Below are positions 6,990 to 9,796 of a stretch of DNA of 9,796 nucleotides, piece by piece (the first letter of the stretch is position 1; the number at the start of each line of letters is the position of its first letter). This stretch comes from Pseudomonadota bacterium (GTDB taxonomy: Bacteria; Pseudomonadota; Gammaproteobacteria; Arenicellales; Arenicellaceae), in the NCBI GenBank assembly GCA_018660405.1, contig JABJKL010000113.1:1-9796 (forward strand), in the 5' to 3' direction. The notes beneath the pieces were generated by a model. It was not told where the DNA came from, ran no database searches, and was given only the letters and a program-made list of their open reading frames with translations. Both the position numbers and the translations under genes were made by a program.

Positions 6990-7655
6990 TTAGATATTCA
7001 ACTGATTCCTTAAATTAAACTCTGGCGTCCAATCAATCTTGTTTTGGCCATAGCCACATTGACCGAGCATTGGAATGATCGAGCGCAGGCGGAGCGCTTC
7101 TACGCTCTCTGAAAACTCTGTATTTACTGGATCAAGCTCGTTAGCTACCCAACCTACAACGGGAACGGTTGAATCTGAGACCGCGTCCAGGGTTAGCAGT
7201 CCATGATTAATACAGCCCAGCCGAATCCCAACCACAACAATCACCGGCAAGTTCAGTCTGCGCGCCAGAGATTGTATATCTTCGCTGGAAGAAATTGGCA
7301 CACGCCAGCCCCCCACTCCCTCGACAACTACCGAATCAAAATCGCTAACCAGACGCTCAAACGCCCCCTGTATTACGGACAGATTAACGGGTTTATCTGT
7401 GCGCTCTGCGGCGATATGCGGCGCGATTGCTTCATCAAACAAGTAAGGGCAAATTTCGTCACGAGACCCAGTAAATGCCGAAGCCTCTATTAATGAATTG
7501 ATATCTTCGTTCTCACCATGGCTATTGACTCCACTAGCCACTGGCTTGAACGGAGCCACTTTAAGCCCATAACTCCGCAACTCGCGCAACAGGCAACTCG
7601 AAATATGCGTTTTACCGACCCCAGTATCGGTTCCTGTAACGAAAAAGCCCGTCAT
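6990..7655 (-). CDS. bioD: Dethiobiotin synthetase BioD
   Basis: ATP-dependent dethiobiotin synthetase, which carboxylates 7,8-diaminopelargonate and closes the ureido ring, the penultimate step of biotin synthesis. It is a cytosolic homodimer in known cases. The 221 residues match the usual length. The P-loop is GTDTGVGKT (8-16), with Lys15 and Thr16 for ATP/Mg. FKPVASG (36-42) supplies the conserved substrate Lys37 and Ser41. Also present are APHIAA (78-83) and VEGVGGWRVPI, with Glu112 as the metal ligand. ATG 7655 overlaps the bioC stop codon by ATGA, which implies translational coupling, and the nearest purine-rich stretch (AAGAG) is rather far upstream. It is the last gene of the bio operon. 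The stop codon sits in the second copy of a short direct repeat CCCGTTA (6974-6980 and 6986-6992, + strand), probably without meaning. Confidence 0.96.
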   Translation of the reverse strand: MTGFFVTGTDTGVGKTHISSCLLRELRSYGLKVAPFKPVASGVNSHGENEDINSLIEASAFTGSRDEICPYLFDEAIAPHIAAERTDKPVNLSVIQGAFERLVSDFDSVVVEGVGGWRVPISSSEDIQSLARRLNLPVIVVVGIRLGCINHGLLTLDAVSDSTVPVVGWVANELDPVNTEFSESVEALRLRSIIPMLGQCGYGQNKIDWTPEFNLRNQLNI

Positions 7656-8437
7656 AACGTATCGGCTCTTAGTACAAGATATAGCGTTCGCCAGCTGAGT
7701 TCATTTTGTATGCCGTTAAAAATTGATTTATACCCTTTCTTACCTAAATACCGATGCCTGATCGGGGAAATCGACGCACCAACACCACGAATCGAGTCGA
7801 AAAGTGCTTTTTTGTCATCAAACTGCTGCGAATGCACAATGACTTCTTGATGTTGAAGCTCTAGCCCCGCAGCTGCGATAGCCTCAAACCAATCTTGTTC
7901 AGACGGTAATTCTCGAATCCGCTCATATAAGGTTGGGGATTGAGTAAGTTCCGCCAGGCTTCCGGCAACAAACATACTAAGAACTGCATAAGCGCCGGGC
8001 TTTAACACGCGCGCAATTTCGTTTACAACGGGTATTGGTGCGGTCCATTGGCAAGCCGCATTAGACACCAGCAAGTCAATAATATCGGTACCGACCGGAA
8101 GTTGCTGCATGTCGGCCTGCAACAGACTGCATGGTCCTTGTTCGTACCTTGGTACGCTCTGTAGCATCCGATGGGCTAAATCCAATCCAATACAGTGGCC
8201 ATCGTAATCTCTATAGAGTTTTTGCATGGTTGAGCCCGTACCACAGCCAAGGTCAAGCAGCACCCTGCTCCCCGCTTTGCTCTCAGCAGAAGCAGGCACG
8301 GGCACTAGCTGAATAAGATGATTAGCCGTTACTTGCTGAATAGCGGAAAATCGATTGTAGCGCGCGGCTGCAGTGCCAAAATGGCTCCGCAAAGCATTTT
8401 TGTCTGATACCACACGCTGGGCAGTATCGGTGATCAT
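7652..8437 (-). CDS. bioC: Malonyl-[ACP] O-methyltransferase BioC
   Basis: SAM-dependent methyltransferase that methylates the free carboxyl of malonyl-ACP so that fatty-acid synthase can extend it to pimeloyl-ACP methyl ester. The 261 residues are typical. The BioC N-terminal signature HFGTAAARYNRFSAIQQ (19-35) precedes the Rossmann fold. Motif I is LLDLGCGTG (60-68), the acidic loop is GLDLA with Asp86, QADMQQLP is at 107-114, and LLVSNAACQW at 122-131. VLKPGAYAVLSMF is the motif after the central strand. The C-terminal half has the GVGASI segment seen in BioC. ATG 8437 overlaps the bioH stop codon by ATGA, with GGAG five bases upstream. It sits between bioH and bioD, the order expected for a gammaproteobacterial bioFHCD run. 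Confidence 0.95.
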   Translation of the reverse strand: MITDTAQRVVSDKNALRSHFGTAAARYNRFSAIQQVTANHLIQLVPVPASAESKAGSRVLLDLGCGTGSTMQKLYRDYDGHCIGLDLAHRMLQSVPRYEQGPCSLLQADMQQLPVGTDIIDLLVSNAACQWTAPIPVVNEIARVLKPGAYAVLSMFVAGSLAELTQSPTLYERIRELPSEQDWFEAIAAAGLELQHQEVIVHSQQFDDKKALFDSIRGVGASISPIRHRYLGKKGYKSIFNGIQNELSWRTLYLVLRADTL

Positions 8438-9210
8438 ACCGGCTCCGCCCCTTTGCCATTAGTAGATATTACGTCGAACTCGCTAAACCATTGGGTGGTA
8501 GCGGCGGTGAAATCTGCCCTACATGATTTAAACGGTACATGCCCGCAATCCAGTTCTACCAGCTGGCTTTCTGCGATGTGTTGGTGCATAAAGGTACTTG
8601 CACCATGGGCGCATATCTGGTCATGTTCACCACAAACAATTTGCACCGGAACATTCACTTCAGACAAACCAGTACGTAAATCTGAGTGTTCTAATACTTT
8701 TAGCCCAGCTTGCAGTGTTGCCTTGCTTGGATCCGGATAGTCTTGTATTGCGGTAGCAAAAGCCTTTGCTTGTTGACGTGCGCACTCGTCCCCACTGAAC
8801 TGGAGCAATAAGAACGCCTTTAGAGCAGCGCCATAATCTAATTCGAAACTTTCAGAAAAACTGACAAAATTGCTCAATCGCTGTCCATAACGCCAGCCTG
8901 AAGAGGCCGTGAATCTGGGCGTGCCAGCGATCAACTGTAAGGCCTTAACCTCAACGAGGCGATTAATCTGTATATAAAGAGCCAGTATTGCGCCTAGTGA
9001 CCAGCCGATGACAATGGCATTGTCAGGAATATCGTTTGCAAGTAGGCTCGCGGCATCCTCTATCCGCGCAGGGAAAGTTTCATGGGTACGGTCCCCATAA
9101 CCCGGCAAGTCAAGTAAATGCACCTGACCAAAACCCTCGAAATATGCTTTGATATTGTGCCAAACCGCTCGATTTACCCCCCATCCGTGAACCAAACAGA
9201 TGTTAGTCAC
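8434..9210 (-). CDS. bioH: Pimeloyl-[ACP] methyl ester esterase BioH
   Basis: Alpha/beta hydrolase of 258 residues that removes the methyl group from pimeloyl-ACP methyl ester, ending the BioC-BioH pathway. The start is GTG (9208-9210), giving MTNICLVHGWG, where HGWG (8-11) forms the oxyanion region. The nucleophile is Ser71 in GWSLGA, the acid is Asp197 in CGEHDQ, and the base is His224 in DCGHVPF, so the triad is complete. The lid region (about 110-170) is normal in size. The GTG overlaps the bioF stop codon as GTGA, and no strong ribosome-binding site is visible, which fits coupled translation. E. coli bioH is unlinked from its bio operon; here it lies inside, as in many pseudomonad-like and marine gammaproteobacteria. 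Confidence 0.95.
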   Translation of the reverse strand: MTNICLVHGWGVNRAVWHNIKAYFEGFGQVHLLDLPGYGDRTHETFPARIEDAASLLANDIPDNAIVIGWSLGAILALYIQINRLVEVKALQLIAGTPRFTASSGWRYGQRLSNFVSFSESFELDYGAALKAFLLLQFSGDECARQQAKAFATAIQDYPDPSKATLQAGLKVLEHSDLRTGLSEVNVPVQIVCGEHDQICAHGASTFMHQHIAESQLVELDCGHVPFKSCRADFTAATTQWFSEFDVISTNGKGAEPV

Positions 9211-9796
9211 GAGCGATTACCCAAGGCCGATGTAAGCTCTGTAATAAGCTCGCTAATTTGTTGGCGTGTGTGGTTGGCCGAGAGTGTAATTCGAAGACGA
9301 GCCGTACCCTCGGGTACGGTCGGCGGACGAATAGCACCGACCAGGAATCCCTTCGCGCGCAATTTTATCGCAAGCTTCAATGTTTTGGCGTTATCGCCAA
9401 TGATGACAGGCTGGATGGCCGAAACGGATTCAAGCAAAGGCAAACCTTGATCTTTGGCTTCGCAGCGGAAAAATCGAATGTTACCTTGCAGAGATTCAGT
9501 AAGACTCCCCTCAAGCACCAACTCCAGAGCAGTCAATGCACATGCCGCCAAACCAGGTGGTAAAGCGGTCGTGTAAATGTAGCTTCGGCAACGCTGTTCG
9601 ATGTGTTCAATTAAATCTGCATTACCCGCAACAAAAGCACCAAAACACCCAAATGCTTTCCCAAATGTGCCCATAAGCAGCACACTATTAAAGTCCATTA
9701 ACTCTTGGGCGGCTACATTTAGAGCTAGACTACCCCGCCCTTTGGAACCAAGCACTCCCACGCCGTGAGCGTCATCAACTAGCAATAAGCCATTTC
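9207..9796 (-). CDS. bioF: 8-amino-7-oxononanoate synthase BioF (N-terminal half outside window)
   Basis: PLP enzyme that condenses pimeloyl-ACP (or CoA) with L-alanine, the first step of ring assembly in biotin synthesis. The frame is open to the right edge (residues NGL before LLVDDAHG), so about half of a protein of roughly 390 residues is missing. Conserved blocks: VDDAHGVGVLG, with the Asp and His that hold the cofactor ring; LMGTFGKAFG, with the PLP lysine; SYIYTTALPP; and the C-terminal block from PPTVPEGTARLRITLSANHT, ending GNRS. The order and spacing of these blocks match BioF rather than KBL or ALAS, and the bio context supports this. Its stop codon overlaps the bioH start. The operon promoter and probably bioB lie beyond the window. 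Confidence 0.95.
   Translation of the reverse strand, partial: NGLLLVDDAHGVGVLGSKGRGSLALNVAAQELMDFNSVLLMGTFGKAFGCFGAFVAGNADLIEHIEQRCRSYIYTTALPPGLAACALTALELVLEGSLTESLQGNIRFFRCEAKDQGLPLLESVSAIQPVIIGDNAKTLKLAIKLRAKGFLVGAIRPPTVPEGTARLRITLSANHTRQQISELITELTSALGNRS

Noticed and set aside
6974..6992. Direct repeat CCCGTTA/CCCGTTA after bioD as a terminator or attachment site
   Set aside because: Only seven bases, direct rather than inverted, no hairpin and no T run; no mobile element nearby.
6923..7018. 31-codon + strand ORF (MNQRRIIGIAK...) with GGAG six bases before its ATG
   Set aside because: It lies antisense across the typA promoter and the end of bioD, has no promoter of its own that I can see, and such short ORFs with an SD-like match arise by chance.
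7518..7850. 110-residue + strand ORF across bioD and bioC
   Set aside because: Antisense to two intact, overlapping bio genes; no start signal or recognisable domain.
9783..9785. TTG at 9785 as the start of bioF
   Set aside because: It lies in the middle of the conserved LLVDDAHG strand and the frame continues to the right edge; the gene is simply cut off.

Overview
The window looks like a chromosomal segment of a marine-type gammaproteobacterium. GC is moderate by eye. It holds a biotin operon with an internal bioH, a BipA/TypA GTPase, a DUF1178 protein, and a response regulator/sensor kinase pair that resembles the proteobacterial dedicated sortase system pair (PdsR/PdsS). That pair is known mostly from marine proteobacteria. 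The taxonomic reading is inference from gene content only.

Layout. (1) Positions 1-1097, + strand: the C-terminal part of a class V aminotransferase / cysteine desulfurase-like enzyme, cut by the left window edge. (2) 1103-1324, - strand: a 73-residue protein of unknown function, convergent with gene 1 and only 5 bp from it. (3) 1325-1580: a 256 bp intergenic region with a plausible promoter for the next operon, a small dyad and a repeated octamer. (4) 1581-4498, + strand: the response regulator and histidine kinase genes, overlapping by ATGA, followed by a hairpin. (5) 4568-5008, - strand: the DUF1178 gene. (6) 5094-6902, - strand: typA/bipA, with a perfect TATAAT box upstream. (7) 6990-9796, - strand: bioF (cut by the right edge), bioH, bioC and bioD, each gene overlapping the next by four bases.

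How the genes work together. BioC methylates malonyl-ACP to open pimelate synthesis by the fatty-acid machinery, and BioH removes the methyl group from pimeloyl-ACP. BioF makes 8-amino-7-oxononanoate, and BioD closes the ureido ring to give dethiobiotin. BioA and BioB are not in the window; bioB may lie upstream of bioF, beyond position 9796. TypA and DUF1178 read in the same direction as bio but appear to have promoters of their own. The two-component pair is transcribed towards them and stands alone here: no sortase and no sortase target is visible.

No RNA gene, insertion sequence, prophage or CRISPR array was seen, and no stretch over 300 bases lacks a gene. Most of the window is ordinary housekeeping sequence. 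The parts most worth a second look are the PdsS-like kinase, with a possible CBM9-like sensor domain and no sortase beside it, the enlarged aminotransferase, and the small unknown gene.
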